Assembly (NCBI RefSeq): GCF_025717515.1
Contig: NZ_JAJIRN010000003.1
Span: forward strand, 310,001 to 374,000
From: Roseateles oligotrophus
Lineage (GTDB): Bacteria; Pseudomonadota; Gammaproteobacteria; Burkholderiales; Burkholderiaceae_C
Direction of reading: 5' to 3'
Length of the DNA: 64,000 bases
Under the pieces are notes generated by a model. It made no database searches, had not been told where the DNA came from, and saw nothing but the letters and a program-made list of their open reading frames with translations. Positions within the stretch are counted from its first letter, which is position 1. Every line of letters starts with the position of its first letter. Shown here piece by piece: positions 10,076 through 18,545 of the stretch. The translations under genes and the position numbers were made by a program.

Positions 10076-10210
10076 CCAAGGCGCGGTGGGAGTGCCCTGG
10101 TGAAACACCATCTGCCAGCCGGCCGGCTCCAAGCGCCCGGCGTCGGCCCTGGCCTTGGGCAGATGCAACTCGCATTCAAGCGCTTGCAAAGTTTGCTGAA
10201 TTGAATCGAC
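10076..10210 (-). pseudogene. remnant of a DUF4440/SnoaL-like gene with an internal deletion
   Basis: In one frame the minus strand reads a typical DUF4440 N-terminal helix (QTLQALECELHLPKARADA) fused within a few residues to the typical C-terminal strand of the same family (GWQMVFHQGTPT). The central part of the domain, roughly 80-90 residues, is missing. There is no good start codon (only TTG at 10189) and no stop where the domain should end: the frame runs on into macA. I infer a gene that lost its middle by an in-frame deletion. Its position between the methyltransferase and macA leaves only a short region for the macAB promoter. Confidence 0.55.
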
Positions 10211-10252
10211 GGGATGTTTCGTATGCGTAAGGCAGCGTGGCCGCAGTGGCTT

Positions 10253-10858
10253 TCAGTTGGCGCGATGCAGCAGCATCCCGCCTTTGCACAGCAAGGGTTC
10301 AATCGACGCAAAGCCAGCGTCTGCCAGCGCGGCAGCTTGCTCGTCCGCCGTCATATAAAGCTGATCATTGCTCATGCCGTCCGCGCCGGCAAAGTGGTCG
10401 CAGACCAGATAGGCGCCGCCCGGCGCGAGCAAGGTCCGCACTTGCCTGTGTAGTGCGGCGGCATAGCGCTTGTGGCGCAGCTCATGCACCGCCTGATGGG
10501 TCAGCACAAAGTCGAACTGGCCCAGGCCTTGCGACCAGTCGCCCTCTTTGAAACTGCGCTGAATGAACTGCACGCGCTGGCTCAGCGGGCCCAGGCGCTC
10601 GCGCGCCAGGTCATGCATGGCGACCGAAAAGTCCAGCGCGACATAGTCGAGGCTGGGCAGCGCGTTGAGCAGGTGATGGGCCAGAAAGCCGGGGCCCGAG
10701 CCCAGCTCCAACACGCGGCATGGGCCGGCGCCAATCGAGCGCTCGAAGCAGGCAAAGAATTCGGGCCGGTCGGGGCGTTTGCTCAAAGCCGTGGCGGCCC
10801 ATTGCTGAGCGTCGGCGGGTTGGCGCAGATCAATTGGGCTGGGGACGTCTTCGAGCAT
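10253..10858 (-). CDS. class I SAM-dependent methyltransferase
   Basis: A 201-residue soluble enzyme with a Rossmann-type SAM site: motif I VLELGSGPG, motif II region YVALDFS, and FDFVLTHQAVHELRHK in place of motif IV. It resembles small Methyltransf_25/12 proteins. The ATG at 10858 is preferred to the TTG just before it. A strong terminator lies just upstream, so it is transcribed separately from the hibernation-factor gene. The methyl acceptor cannot be deduced. Confidence 0.88.
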   Translation of the reverse strand: MLEDVPSPIDLRQPADAQQWAATALSKRPDRPEFFACFERSIGAGPCRVLELGSGPGFLAHHLLNALPSLDYVALDFSVAMHDLARERLGPLSQRVQFIQRSFKEGDWSQGLGQFDFVLTHQAVHELRHKRYAAALHRQVRTLLAPGGAYLVCDHFAGADGMSNDQLYMTADEQAAALADAGFASIEPLLCKGGMLLHRAN

Positions 10859-10869
10859 CAATGGCTTTC

Positions 10870-10895
10870 GAAAAAAAGCCCGCTCGAAGCGGGCT
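10870..10895 (-). terminator. rho-independent terminator after the hibernation-factor gene
   Basis: On the minus strand an 8 bp G+C-rich stem (AGCCCGCT / AGCGGGCT) with a 3-base loop is followed by seven T residues. It lies 13 bp beyond the stop of the HPF/RaiA-like gene and 12 bp before the methyltransferase start. Confidence 0.9.
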
Positions 10896-10907
10896 GGTGT
10901 TGTTTGC

Positions 10908-11279
10908 TCAGGCGGCTAAATCTTCGTCCGCTGCGGCGAGCGCCTCACCCGGTGTGCGGTGGCTGCGCGGCTCATGTTTTTCGAGCGCGCTTGCGACAGC
11001 ACGTTTGAGTTTGCGCATCGCGCCGTCAATCGCCTGATGGGTGCTGCCGGCGTTCTCCTTGACGATCACCGGCTCCAAGCCGGTTAGGCGAGCTTCAAGC
11101 GTGCAATGGATATCGTTTTCGGCCGATTTGGCATGTCCGTTCACATCGCTGAGATGGGCTTCGACCCGCGTGATGCGTTCTCCGAAGCGGTCGAGGGCGT
11201 CTTTGGCGACGCTCTTCAAGTGATCGGCCATTTGCTGGCTGGCCTCAATATTCGAGTCGGTTTGGAGCAGAACTTGCAT
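10908..11279 (-). CDS. HPF/RaiA-family ribosome hibernation protein
   Basis: A 123-residue short-form ribosome-associated inhibitor. The pattern QTDSNIEASQQMADHLKS, then ITRVEAHLSDVNG, DIHCTLEARLTGLEP and HQAIDGAMRKLKRAV matches the beta-alpha-beta-beta-beta-alpha fold of HPF/RaiA proteins, which bind the decoding channel of resting ribosomes. I chose ATG 11279 because an AAGGGAAAG-like site precedes it; the longer reading adds a non-homologous leader. It has its own terminator, and a palindromic element 127 bp upstream resembles one before aqpZ. Confidence 0.87.
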   Translation of the reverse strand: MQVLLQTDSNIEASQQMADHLKSVAKDALDRFGERITRVEAHLSDVNGHAKSAENDIHCTLEARLTGLEPVIVKENAGSTHQAIDGAMRKLKRAVASALEKHEPRSHRTPGEALAAADEDLAA

Positions 11280-11406
11280 AAATGCTTTCCCTTTCAAGTG
11301 AACGAGCGAAGTACAGGCCTTCAAGCATGTCGCCGGTGGTGCCTCCTTGCACCCGTCACGGTTTCCATCAGCCCAGGCTCAGACTAACAGAGCTTTGGCT
11401 CGGCGC

Positions 11407-11424
11407 CCGTGACATTTGTCCCGG
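11407..11424. promoter_or_regulatory. palindromic operator candidate upstream of the hibernation-factor gene
   Basis: Read toward the gene, the element is CCGGGACAAATGTCACGG, an inverted repeat with one mismatched pair. It agrees at 16 of 18 positions with the element upstream of aqpZ (44016-44033). A TAGTCT that could serve as -10 begins 20 bases downstream. This places the dyad centre near -41, as for a class II activator site. The binding protein is unknown. Confidence 0.45.
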
Positions 11425-11558
11425 CGATGCGGACTCCTGTTCAGCCGGCGCCTTGCACAGCCCATATTGGAAACATGGGGCTGCTTCTGCCGATTCCAAG
11501 GTCAAACTTTCAGCTTAGGCGTGTGCCCGCTATGCGCGGAGAAAGGGCGGAGGCTTTC

Positions 11559-11822
11559 TCAAAAACCGTCCGGCTGATCGTCGGAAAACTTCGCCGCGGT
11601 GGCCGTTGCGAAAACCTCGCTGGCCGAGGGTACCGAGTTGTCCATTGCTGTGGGTGTAGCGATGGCGCCGGCCGATGGCGCTTCGACCAGCAATTGCGAG
11701 TTGTGCGCTTGGTCGTTCCCGACGCTCGCGGCGATGACCGAGAGGGCGGAGGCGCCAAGCAGAATCAAGGCGAATGTCACCCGCGAACGAGTTTGATCGC
11801 TGAATTTTGATGCGTTGCTCAT
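11559..11822 (-). CDS. small single-span membrane or secreted protein, unknown
   Basis: An 87-residue protein with one hydrophobic segment (FALILLGASALSVIAASV) after a short basic, polar N-terminus. An Ala/Ser/Thr-rich tail follows, ending in acidic residues. ATG 11822 is chosen because GAAGGGA lies 8 bases before it; another ATG at 11831 lacks proper spacing. The segment could be an anchor or a signal peptide. No family is recognised. It stands alone on its strand, with non-coding gaps of about 280 bp on both sides. Confidence 0.6.
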   Translation of the reverse strand: MSNASKFSDQTRSRVTFALILLGASALSVIAASVGNDQAHNSQLLVEAPSAGAIATPTAMDNSVPSASEVFATATAAKFSDDQPDGF

Positions 11823-12101
11823 GATATTCATCCCTTCAAAGGACTTGCGTTTGCAGCATGGCTGCTGCTGCCTGCTCCGTTGGAGCCCGTCGGCAACAAT
11901 AGTGCTCGCCTTGAAACTGTTCAAGTAAAGCGGCTTCCGGCGTTTGGCGAAGCCTGTTGTCGATGCGGCCATCTTGTTCCTGGCGTCCGCAGCCGTTCCT
12001 AAAGAGCGATGAAAATTGCGCTCATCGACCGCAAAGCAGCTCTCGCTCGCTCGGTCGATCGGATGCGAGTCCTGGCGCAATTCATTGCGCGCTTGAAGGG
12101 G

Positions 12102-12557
12102 CTAAGCCTTGGCGGAGCGTGGCGGCCGAAAGCTGCGCTTGAGCACCGCCGCGCCGGCGCCGCTGCCGCTGTCGGGCGCGACGGCATCGTCCGTCACCAG
12201 CGCGCGCTCGGGCGCGCAGCGCAGGGCGGCAAAGGTCGCCGCAAGCTCGCACTTCAAGATCTGCAGTTGCGCAATATGGGCGTCGATCTGCGTCATCTTG
12301 GTCTGCAACTGCTGCTCGATTTCGGGCCGGCCGAATTTGCCCTGCGCCAACAGCGGCAGGATGGTGCGGATCTCCTGCAGCGAAAAGCCCAGCGCCTGCG
12401 CACCGCGTATGAAACGCAGTTGCTCCGCCTGGGCCGGCGCATAGCTGCGGTAGCCGTTGTCCAGCCGCGCCGGCGCCGCCAGCAGGCCCTGCTTCTCGTA
12501 GTAACGCACGGTGTCGGCAGAGATGCCGCAGGCCTTGGCGAGTTGACTGATGTTCAT
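12102..12557 (-). CDS. MerR-family transcriptional regulator
   Basis: A 151-residue regulator. It has an N-terminal winged helix (MNISQLAKACGISADTVRYY, then GLL, NGYRSY), a wing/linker (GFSLQEIRTILPLL) and a dimerisation coiled coil (EIEQQLQTKMTQIDAHIAQL). Two cysteines follow the coil, but the metal-binding loop of ZntR/CueR types is not obvious, so the effector is uncertain. It is divergent from the hydrolase gene at 12660, with a MerR-type promoter between them. It most likely activates that gene by promoter distortion. Confidence 0.9.
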   Translation of the reverse strand: MNISQLAKACGISADTVRYYEKQGLLAAPARLDNGYRSYAPAQAEQLRFIRGAQALGFSLQEIRTILPLLAQGKFGRPEIEQQLQTKMTQIDAHIAQLQILKCELAATFAALRCAPERALVTDDAVAPDSGSGAGAAVLKRSFRPPRSAKA

Positions 12558-12586
12558 GGAAGCGATGAAAAAGAGTTGCCGGCGGC

Positions 12587-12616
12587 TTGACCTTGGAGCA
12601 TAGACCAATCTTTAAG
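12587..12616 (+). promoter_or_regulatory. MerR-type promoter with an over-long spacer
   Basis: TTGACC (-35, 12587) is separated by 18-19 bases from a TTTAAG-like -10 at 12611. The spacer contains TTGGAGC and a half-matching GACCAA. The over-long spacer with a dyad between the hexamers is the hallmark of MerR-controlled promoters. It points to the metallo-hydrolase gene and lies just upstream of the divergent MerR gene. Confidence 0.5.
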
Positions 12617-12659
12617 CTTCGCATTCATCTCGTCCAACAGCCCTCAGGCAAGCACTCTT

Positions 12660-13571
12660 ATGCGAACTTTTCTCCACATCTTCTGGCAGTTGCTGATGGC
12701 AAGCGCGCTGCTTGGGTCGGCCAACGCCGCGCAAAGCCAGGCCCCCCAGCTCCCCGAAATCGGCTTCGCCATCATCAAGACCTCCCGAGTCGCCGTGATG
12801 GAAGGCCTGCTGGTGCCGGGCGGCAGTTTCACCAAACAGATCGACTCCAATTTCTCGGCCTTTTTGATCAAACACCGGGATGAATATTTCTTGTTCGACA
12901 CCGGCATGGGGCGGCAGATCGACGGCCAATATCATGCGGATATGCCGCTATGGTGGCGACCCTTCTTCAAGTACGAGGCCCCCGTGCTGCCGGCCCGCGA
13001 GCAACTTGACCGCGCCGGCATCGCGCCGCTGAGCCGGGTCATTCTCAGCCATAGTCATTGGGACCATGCCGGCGGCACGCTGGACTTCCCCGAGGCGAAG
13101 ATAAGCGTGGCGGCCGCCGAGATGGCGTTGATTCGCCATCCAACGCGCGGGCCGGGCGGCACCTGGGCATCGCAGATCGCCAGCGAGACGATCAAATGGG
13201 ACTTGCTGGAATTCAAGCCGCAGCCCTATCGCGGCTATCCGCAAAGCCTCGACCTGTTTGGTGACGGCACGGTCGTGCTGGTGCCCATGCCCGGCCATAC
13301 GCCGGGGTCGATCGGCATGTTCTTGAAAGTCGACAGCGGGCAGGTCTACTTCTTCATCGGTGATGTGGCCTGGACGGTCGATGCCATCAAGGCCGGCGCG
13401 CCGAAGTTCTGGGCCGCAGGCGCCTTGGTGGATGGGCACGCCGAGCAGACGCAGAGCAGCGTCGAGCAGCTGCGCGCCCTGATGCTGAAGGAGCCCGCAA
13501 TGCTGGTGGTGCCGGCGCATGACAGCGCTACGCAAGACCGGCTGGGCTACTTTCCGCAGTGGGTAAAGTAG
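12660..13571 (+). CDS. secreted MBL-fold metallo-hydrolase
   Basis: A 303-residue hydrolase with a signal peptide (cleavage near ANAAQ). The zinc motif is HSHWDH (131-136), followed by a His in PMPGHTPGS, an Asp in FIGDVAW and a His in VPAHDS. The layout resembles N-acyl homoserine lactonases and related lactonases of the MBL superfamily, so quenching of a lactone signal or detoxification are the leading ideas. Export to the periplasm is atypical for classical AHL lactonases. It is divergent from, and probably controlled by, the MerR regulator. The acetyltransferase follows after 21 bp. Confidence 0.88.
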   Translation: MRTFLHIFWQLLMASALLGSANAAQSQAPQLPEIGFAIIKTSRVAVMEGLLVPGGSFTKQIDSNFSAFLIKHRDEYFLFDTGMGRQIDGQYHADMPLWWRPFFKYEAPVLPAREQLDRAGIAPLSRVILSHSHWDHAGGTLDFPEAKISVAAAEMALIRHPTRGPGGTWASQIASETIKWDLLEFKPQPYRGYPQSLDLFGDGTVVLVPMPGHTPGSIGMFLKVDSGQVYFFIGDVAWTVDAIKAGAPKFWAAGALVDGHAEQTQSSVEQLRALMLKEPAMLVVPAHDSATQDRLGYFPQWVK

Positions 13572-13592
13572 CGATCCATTCCAAGCAAAGAA

Positions 13593-14246
13593 ATGGTCTC
13601 TATGCACGGCCCCAGCCCCGACAACCCGCACCCGATGCCCGGCTTCCCCCAAGTCGCCTTCTTGAAACCGGCCTTGAGCACCAATCCCAACATATCCGTC
13701 GGGGACTACAGTTATTACGACGACCCGGACGGCGTGGAAAACTTCGAGCGCAATGTGCTCTATCACTTTCCCTTCATCGGCGACAAGCTGGTCATCGGCA
13801 AGTTCTGCGCCATCGCACGCGGGGTGAAGTTCATCATGAACGGTGCCAACCACAAGACCTCGGGCGTCTCGACCTTCCCCTTCTTCATCTTTGGCGAGGG
13901 CTGGGAGAAAGCCGCGCCGCAGCCGGGCGATTTGCCCTACAAGGGCGACACCGTGATCGGCAACGATGTCTGGATCGGCTATGACGCCTTGATCATGCCG
14001 GGCGTCAAGATTGGCGATGGCGCGATCATTTCATCGCGTGCTGTCGTGGTCAGCGATGTGCCTGCCTATGCGGTGGTGGGAGGCAATCCGGCAAGAGTGA
14101 TCAAAGAACGATTTACCGATGAAGTAGCGCGGCAGCTGCAGGCCATCGCCTGGTGGGATTGGCCGCCCGAGCGCATCACCGAACAGCTCGCCTTGATTGT
14201 GGCCGGTGATGTCGCCGCGCTGCAGCTCAGCGCAAGTTCAGCGTAG
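13593..14246 (+). CDS. Vat/CatB-family xenobiotic O-acetyltransferase
   Basis: A 217-residue left-handed beta-helix acyltransferase. Hexapeptide repeats are clear ([37 protein letters not shown]). The family's catalytic His sits in GANHKTSG, and DYSYYDDP is typical of the streptogramin and chloramphenicol acetyltransferase group. Such enzymes transfer acetyl from acetyl-CoA to a hydroxyl of an antibiotic. Whether this one gives resistance or acts on another substrate is unknown. It follows the MBL hydrolase and may share its MerR-controlled transcript. It overlaps the phytase gene end by 9 bp, tail to tail. Confidence 0.88.
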   Translation: MVSMHGPSPDNPHPMPGFPQVAFLKPALSTNPNISVGDYSYYDDPDGVENFERNVLYHFPFIGDKLVIGKFCAIARGVKFIMNGANHKTSGVSTFPFFIFGEGWEKAAPQPGDLPYKGDTVIGNDVWIGYDALIMPGVKIGDGAIISSRAVVVSDVPAYAVVGGNPARVIKERFTDEVARQLQAIAWWDWPPERITEQLALIVAGDVAALQLSASSA

Positions 14247-15797
14247 TTTCAAGGCCTTGGTCACCTCAGACCAAGGCAGGTACTTGAAGTTCTGCGGCCC
14301 GTCGGGCAGGCGCTTGTGGCCGTCTTGCACGACGATCAGGCCCTGCCCGTAAAGCCCCCCGAAATCGGCCGAGCTGACGTCCAGGCCGTCGGTCTCCGAA
14401 GTTCCATCAATGCCCAACTGCGCATTGATGCCGATGCGAAAGCCGCCGCGCAGCGCGAACGGCGGCTTGGCGTCGAGCACCAGATAGCTGTGATTGCCCT
14501 GCGAGGACACCAGCAAATAGCTCGGGGCTCCGGGCTTGCCCTGATAGAGGGCCAGCCCCTCGACATCGGGCTGCAACTCCGCGCCCACCGGCATCACCAG
14601 CTGCGGCTTGGCCGGCACTTCGGCGCGCGCGTCGACGGCCCAGATGCCGCGCTTTTCTTCGCCGACAAAGAGGCGCTGCTCGGCCTCATGCACCACGCAG
14701 CCTTCGGGCTGGCTAGATAGCTTGAAGGCACGCAAGAGCCGCGCCTGCCATTGCCCTTGTGGATTCAGCTCGACCCGGTACTGCTGAACCCGGCCGTCCT
14801 TGTCGTTAGGAAAGACATCCAGCTGGCCGTCCGGCGTGCGGCCGACGCAGAGACCGTAGATGTCCGTCAGGTCGGTGGGCAGGCGGGCCAACTCGCTCAC
14901 CCGGCCTTCGGCGTCGATGCCGAACAAGAGCAGGGAGTTTTCATCGCGCTGGGTGGCGACGGCCAGATCCCAGGTCTTGCCACCGGCTTGAATGCGCTGG
15001 CGCAGGTCCACATTGTTGATGCGCCCGACCTCCAGCAACTGTTGCTCACGCCCGCTCAAGTCATAAGTCAGGAGACCTTGCTTCTTGTTGGTGCCCAAGA
15101 CCCGGCTGCGGCTCGCGTCGAGCGGGTGCAGCCAGATTGCCGGATCATCGGCGGCGTCGCCCAGGCGCTCGACCGGATCGGTCTGCGCCGTGGCCTGCAG
15201 CACCGGCCAGTCGTAGCGTTTGGGCGCTGGCTCCGCCTTGCCTTTGCTCGGCACTTTGACGAGGCGGCGCTGCGGCTTTCCCTCGGCCTCGGTGCCATGC
15301 TCCCACAGGCCAAGCCCGGCCTCGTGGACCTGCAAGACCTGGCGTCGGTCATCGACCCGGCAGCCCTCGGGTGACGGCGCGGTGGCCAGGCGCCGCAGGG
15401 TGCGGGCACCCTTGTCGGTGATCAGCCATTGCTCGCTCAAACCTTCTTCACCGAGCAGGAACAAATGCAGCAAGCCCTGCGGATCGCGGTGCAGGCACAA
15501 GGCATCGACCGCAAAGGTCGGCTCGGGCAAATCGCGCGCAAGCAAGATCCGACCCTCGGAGCGCACCAGCACCGGGCGGCCTCGGTCGGCGTCCAGCAGC
15601 ACGGCGACGGTCTCATGTGAGCCTTCAACACGCTGATCCCAGCGCTTGGCGCGCAGCTTCAGACTATCAAGTTCGCGGCCGTTTTCGTCCAACAAATGCA
15701 GGCCGGCTTTGTCCAGCTTCAGCGAGGTGGCGGCCACGGCCGGCTGGCCCAAGAGCAAAGACAAGCCGAGCAGGGCTAACAAGAAATTCGCACGCAT
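14238..15797 (-). CDS. beta-propeller phytase
   Basis: A 519-residue secreted enzyme with a signal peptide ending near AVAA. Family marks lie in the C-terminal part: [65 protein letters not shown] and TDGLDVSS. About 200 N-terminal residues form a second, incomplete propeller module, as in tandem-domain phytases. Beta-propeller phytases use calcium to release phosphate from phytate. The ATG overlaps the stop of the TonB receptor gene (TGATG), so the two are coupled. This pairing is known from other proteobacteria and suggests phosphate or inositol-phosphate scavenging. Confidence 0.94.
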   Translation of the reverse strand: MRANFLLALLGLSLLLGQPAVAATSLKLDKAGLHLLDENGRELDSLKLRAKRWDQRVEGSHETVAVLLDADRGRPVLVRSEGRILLARDLPEPTFAVDALCLHRDPQGLLHLFLLGEEGLSEQWLITDKGARTLRRLATAPSPEGCRVDDRRQVLQVHEAGLGLWEHGTEAEGKPQRRLVKVPSKGKAEPAPKRYDWPVLQATAQTDPVERLGDAADDPAIWLHPLDASRSRVLGTNKKQGLLTYDLSGREQQLLEVGRINNVDLRQRIQAGGKTWDLAVATQRDENSLLLFGIDAEGRVSELARLPTDLTDIYGLCVGRTPDGQLDVFPNDKDGRVQQYRVELNPQGQWQARLLRAFKLSSQPEGCVVHEAEQRLFVGEEKRGIWAVDARAEVPAKPQLVMPVGAELQPDVEGLALYQGKPGAPSYLLVSSQGNHSYLVLDAKPPFALRGGFRIGINAQLGIDGTSETDGLDVSSADFGGLYGQGLIVVQDGHKRLPDGPQNFKYLPWSEVTKALKLR

Positions 15798-18322
15798 CAG
15801 AACACCGCCAGCTTCAGACCCAGCTTGTAGCTGCGGCCGTATTGCTCGTACTGCGAGTTCAGCGCCGAGCGGCCGGCATAGACGTAATAGGGCTGGTCGC
15901 TCAGGTTCAAGGCCTCGAAGCTGATCTGCAGCTTTGGCGTGATGTCATAGCGCAGTGAGAAGTCCAGCTGCGTTTGCGCATCAACCCACATGTCCTTGGC
16001 CGGATTCAAGACATCACCGACTTCCAGCAGGTACGCCGATTTGTAGTTGGCCGCAAGCCTGGTGCTCAAGCCATAGCCCTCCCAGCCCAGGCTGAAGTTG
16101 AGGCTGCGGTCTGACTGACTGGGCAGCGCCAACTTGCGCTGCTGCCACTTGCCCTTTTCAAAGCCGCCAATCGTCGCCTCCGAGCTCACCAAGGTCGCAT
16201 TGGCGCCGACGATCAAACCATTGAACGGTGCCGGCAAGCGGCGCAGCGCCTGGCTATAGGACAACTCCAGGCCGCTGACCTTGGCCGCTTCGCCATTGGC
16301 ATAGCTGATGGCCGAGTCGAAGCCGACCCAAGCGCCTTGGCCGGCGAGATTGCTGCGGTAGACAAAGTCCTTGATGTCTTTGTGGAAGACGTAGGCGGAA
16401 GCCGCGCCGTCGCGGTCAATCCGGCGCTCAAGACCGAAGTCCAGATTCTGCGAACGCAGTGGCTTGAGCTCGGGGTTGCCAAACTCGGCCGTCTTGTCTT
16501 CAATGACAAAGCCGGGGGTCAGTTGGCCAAAGGTCGGCCGCACGACCGACTCGGTGTAGGCGGCACGCAATTGCGTGTCTTGCTTGAGGTCATGGCGGAT
16601 CAGCAGCGCCGGCAGCCAATGCTTACTGCTGGTGCTGGTCTGCTGCGGGCTCAGCTTGCCATTCTTGTTGCCGGTGCCGCTGGCATTCATGCTGAAGGAC
16701 TCATGGCGCAGGCCGGTGATGACTTGGGTCGACTTCAGCTCGACGCGGGCTTGCAAATAGGCGGCGCCGGTGTTTTCTTCGATGCGGTAGTCATTGACGG
16801 CGGAGTCGCTGGCGACACGGAACTCGGCCGCCTTCAAGGGCGCAATCAGCTGCCGAATCGCGGCATCGCTCAGATTCGGGCCCAGCTCGCCCCAAGGGTA
16901 ACGCGGCATGCCCTCGGCGACCACCGCCCCCATAGCGAGCTGGTCCTTGCTGAAACCATAGGGCGGCTTGCCCAGCACCTTGGTGCCATAGCTCCAGACC
17001 TCGCGCTCATTGTTCTTCTCGCGCCGGGCCAGCTTGAAGCCGCCCTTGATCTCGAGGTCCACGCCGGATAACTCCAGATCGCGCAGCAAGTCCAGTTTCA
17101 GATTGCGCTCGCGGTCGGTGGCCAGGCTCTTTTCCATCTTGATCTTGTCCAGAGCGAAGTCCTTGGCGCCTGCCATGCTGGCCGGGCCGCTGACGATGGG
17201 CTGCTGGCTGTCTTTGAAGGACAGGCCGCTCTGGCTGAGTGGGTTCTTGTAGGTCGCGCCGGACAAGGTGTCGGGCTTGTCCTCGCTGGCGCGGCCGGCA
17301 CCGATGGCGGCGAGCAGCTTCCAGTCACCCCAGCGGCGCTCGCCACCCAGGCTGAGTGAATCGATTTGCGACGCTTCTTCACGCGCCTTCAAGGTACGCG
17401 CGGCCTTGGCCGAGCCGCTGGCACCTTCCGCCAAGGCGGGCGAGAACTCCAGCGTTTGGGCCTGGCGCTGCTCGGTGTCGGTAAAGCGGCTGCTGAACAT
17501 GCGCAGGTAGTAACTCTGCAAAGCATCGGGGTGCAGATCCAGATTGAGCGCGGCACCACGGCGTTCGCGCGTGATGGTGTAGCTGCGACGTTCCAGCTTG
17601 CTCAGCGCCGGCTTGGCACCGGCGAGATCCCAGGCACCGCCCGTCTCGACGTTGTCGGAGCCGAAACTGCGCGCGTCGGTGCTCAGGGTCAAGGCCACGC
17701 CCAAGGTGTTGGTGAAAAAACGATCGCTATAGATCAGCGCCGCGGCGGGCTTGGTCTTGCCCGTCAAATCGGCGTAGTTCAGGCCCGCAGACAGGGTCAA
17801 GAAGCGGCCCGGCTGGTCAAAGGCCGACAAGGTATTGACCTCGACCGATCCGCCCAGCGAGTTGGCGTCCTGATCCGGCGTGGCGGTCTTGGTGACCACC
17901 AGGGAGCGAATCAACCCGGCCGGCACCACATCGAGACCGACGGCCCGGCGGTCGGCTTCGGCCGAGGGCACCAGGGTGCCGTTGATGCTGACGGCATTGA
18001 GGTCGGGGCCGAGGCCGCGCACGCGGACGAAGCGGCCCTCGCCTTGGTCGCGTTCCACAGAAACACCCGGTATGCGCGCCAAGGCCTCGGCCGCATTGTT
18101 GTCGGGCAGTTGGCCGATGCCGTCGGCATGCACGACGTTGATGATGCCCTGAGCCGACTGCTGTTTGGCGAGCGCATTACGCAGGCTGGCGCCCTGGCCG
18201 GAGACGAGCACGGTGTCCAGCGTCTTGGGGGCGGGTGTGGTTTGGCTTTGCGCCGAAACTTGGGCCGAAAAGGCGGCCAGCAAGCAAAGGCTGAGGACGG
18301 ACGGATTGAATGGATATGTCAT
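15797..18322 (-). CDS. TonB-dependent outer-membrane receptor paired with phytase
   Basis: About 841 residues: a signal peptide (LCLLAAFSAQVSAQ), a plug domain (NNAAEALARIPGVSVERDQG, RVRGLGPDLNAVSING, DANSLGGSVEVNT) and a 22-strand barrel ending in aromatic residue F. It resembles receptors of the IROMP/TonB-carbohydrate type found beside beta-propeller phytase genes. It probably imports inositol phosphates or a metal-phytate complex using TonB energy. Either ATG 18322 or ATG 18334 could be the start; neither has a clear Shine-Dalgarno site. It is the first gene of the operon. Confidence 0.93.
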   Translation of the reverse strand: MTYPFNPSVLSLCLLAAFSAQVSAQSQTTPAPKTLDTVLVSGQGASLRNALAKQQSAQGIINVVHADGIGQLPDNNAAEALARIPGVSVERDQGEGRFVRVRGLGPDLNAVSINGTLVPSAEADRRAVGLDVVPAGLIRSLVVTKTATPDQDANSLGGSVEVNTLSAFDQPGRFLTLSAGLNYADLTGKTKPAAALIYSDRFFTNTLGVALTLSTDARSFGSDNVETGGAWDLAGAKPALSKLERRSYTITRERRGAALNLDLHPDALQSYYLRMFSSRFTDTEQRQAQTLEFSPALAEGASGSAKAARTLKAREEASQIDSLSLGGERRWGDWKLLAAIGAGRASEDKPDTLSGATYKNPLSQSGLSFKDSQQPIVSGPASMAGAKDFALDKIKMEKSLATDRERNLKLDLLRDLELSGVDLEIKGGFKLARREKNNEREVWSYGTKVLGKPPYGFSKDQLAMGAVVAEGMPRYPWGELGPNLSDAAIRQLIAPLKAAEFRVASDSAVNDYRIEENTGAAYLQARVELKSTQVITGLRHESFSMNASGTGNKNGKLSPQQTSTSSKHWLPALLIRHDLKQDTQLRAAYTESVVRPTFGQLTPGFVIEDKTAEFGNPELKPLRSQNLDFGLERRIDRDGAASAYVFHKDIKDFVYRSNLAGQGAWVGFDSAISYANGEAAKVSGLELSYSQALRRLPAPFNGLIVGANATLVSSEATIGGFEKGKWQQRKLALPSQSDRSLNFSLGWEGYGLSTRLAANYKSAYLLEVGDVLNPAKDMWVDAQTQLDFSLRYDITPKLQISFEALNLSDQPYYVYAGRSALNSQYEQYGRSYKLGLKLAVF

Positions 18323-18503
18323 GGGGGTGGGCATTGTCGATCGGGGTGGAAGTGGGTGGGGCTGAAGTGCTGAGGCCGCACCTTAGGCAGGCCAAATGTC
18401 TGAGCCGTGACAGTCGGCGCCCGATCCCCGCCAGCGGCCGGATCAGCGCAAAGCGCCGCCCGCGCCTGAGCTTTTAGAACCCCCACGAACCACAAACTCG
18501 CTT

Positions 18504-18522
18504 TGTGACAAGCCTTGTCACA
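18504..18522. promoter_or_regulatory. perfect 19-base palindrome before the GGDEF-like/AraC operon
   Basis: TGTGACAAG and CTTGTCACA flank a single central C, giving a perfect inverted repeat that ends 23 bases before the start codon at 18546. It is well placed to be an operator. AraC proteins usually bind direct repeats, so the binder may be another regulator. The divergent TonB receptor start is about 170 bp away. Confidence 0.5.
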
Positions 18523-18545
18523 TTCGCTAATTAGCATCTCGGCCC

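Noticed and set aside
12075-12090. Inverted repeat GCGCAAT/ATTGCGC downstream of the MerR gene
   Set aside because: It is a clean dyad, but it lies between the stop of the MerR gene and the upstream region of the small membrane protein gene, without T-run or conserved partner; function could not be argued.
17366-18373. Plus-strand open frame antisense to the TonB receptor
   Set aside because: It is the mirror image of the plug domain coding sequence and has no start signals.
18335-18545. Possible cobalamin or other riboswitch before the TonB receptor
   Set aside because: I found no B12-box-like sequence and no extended stem pattern; the region is better explained by two divergent promoters and a palindrome.
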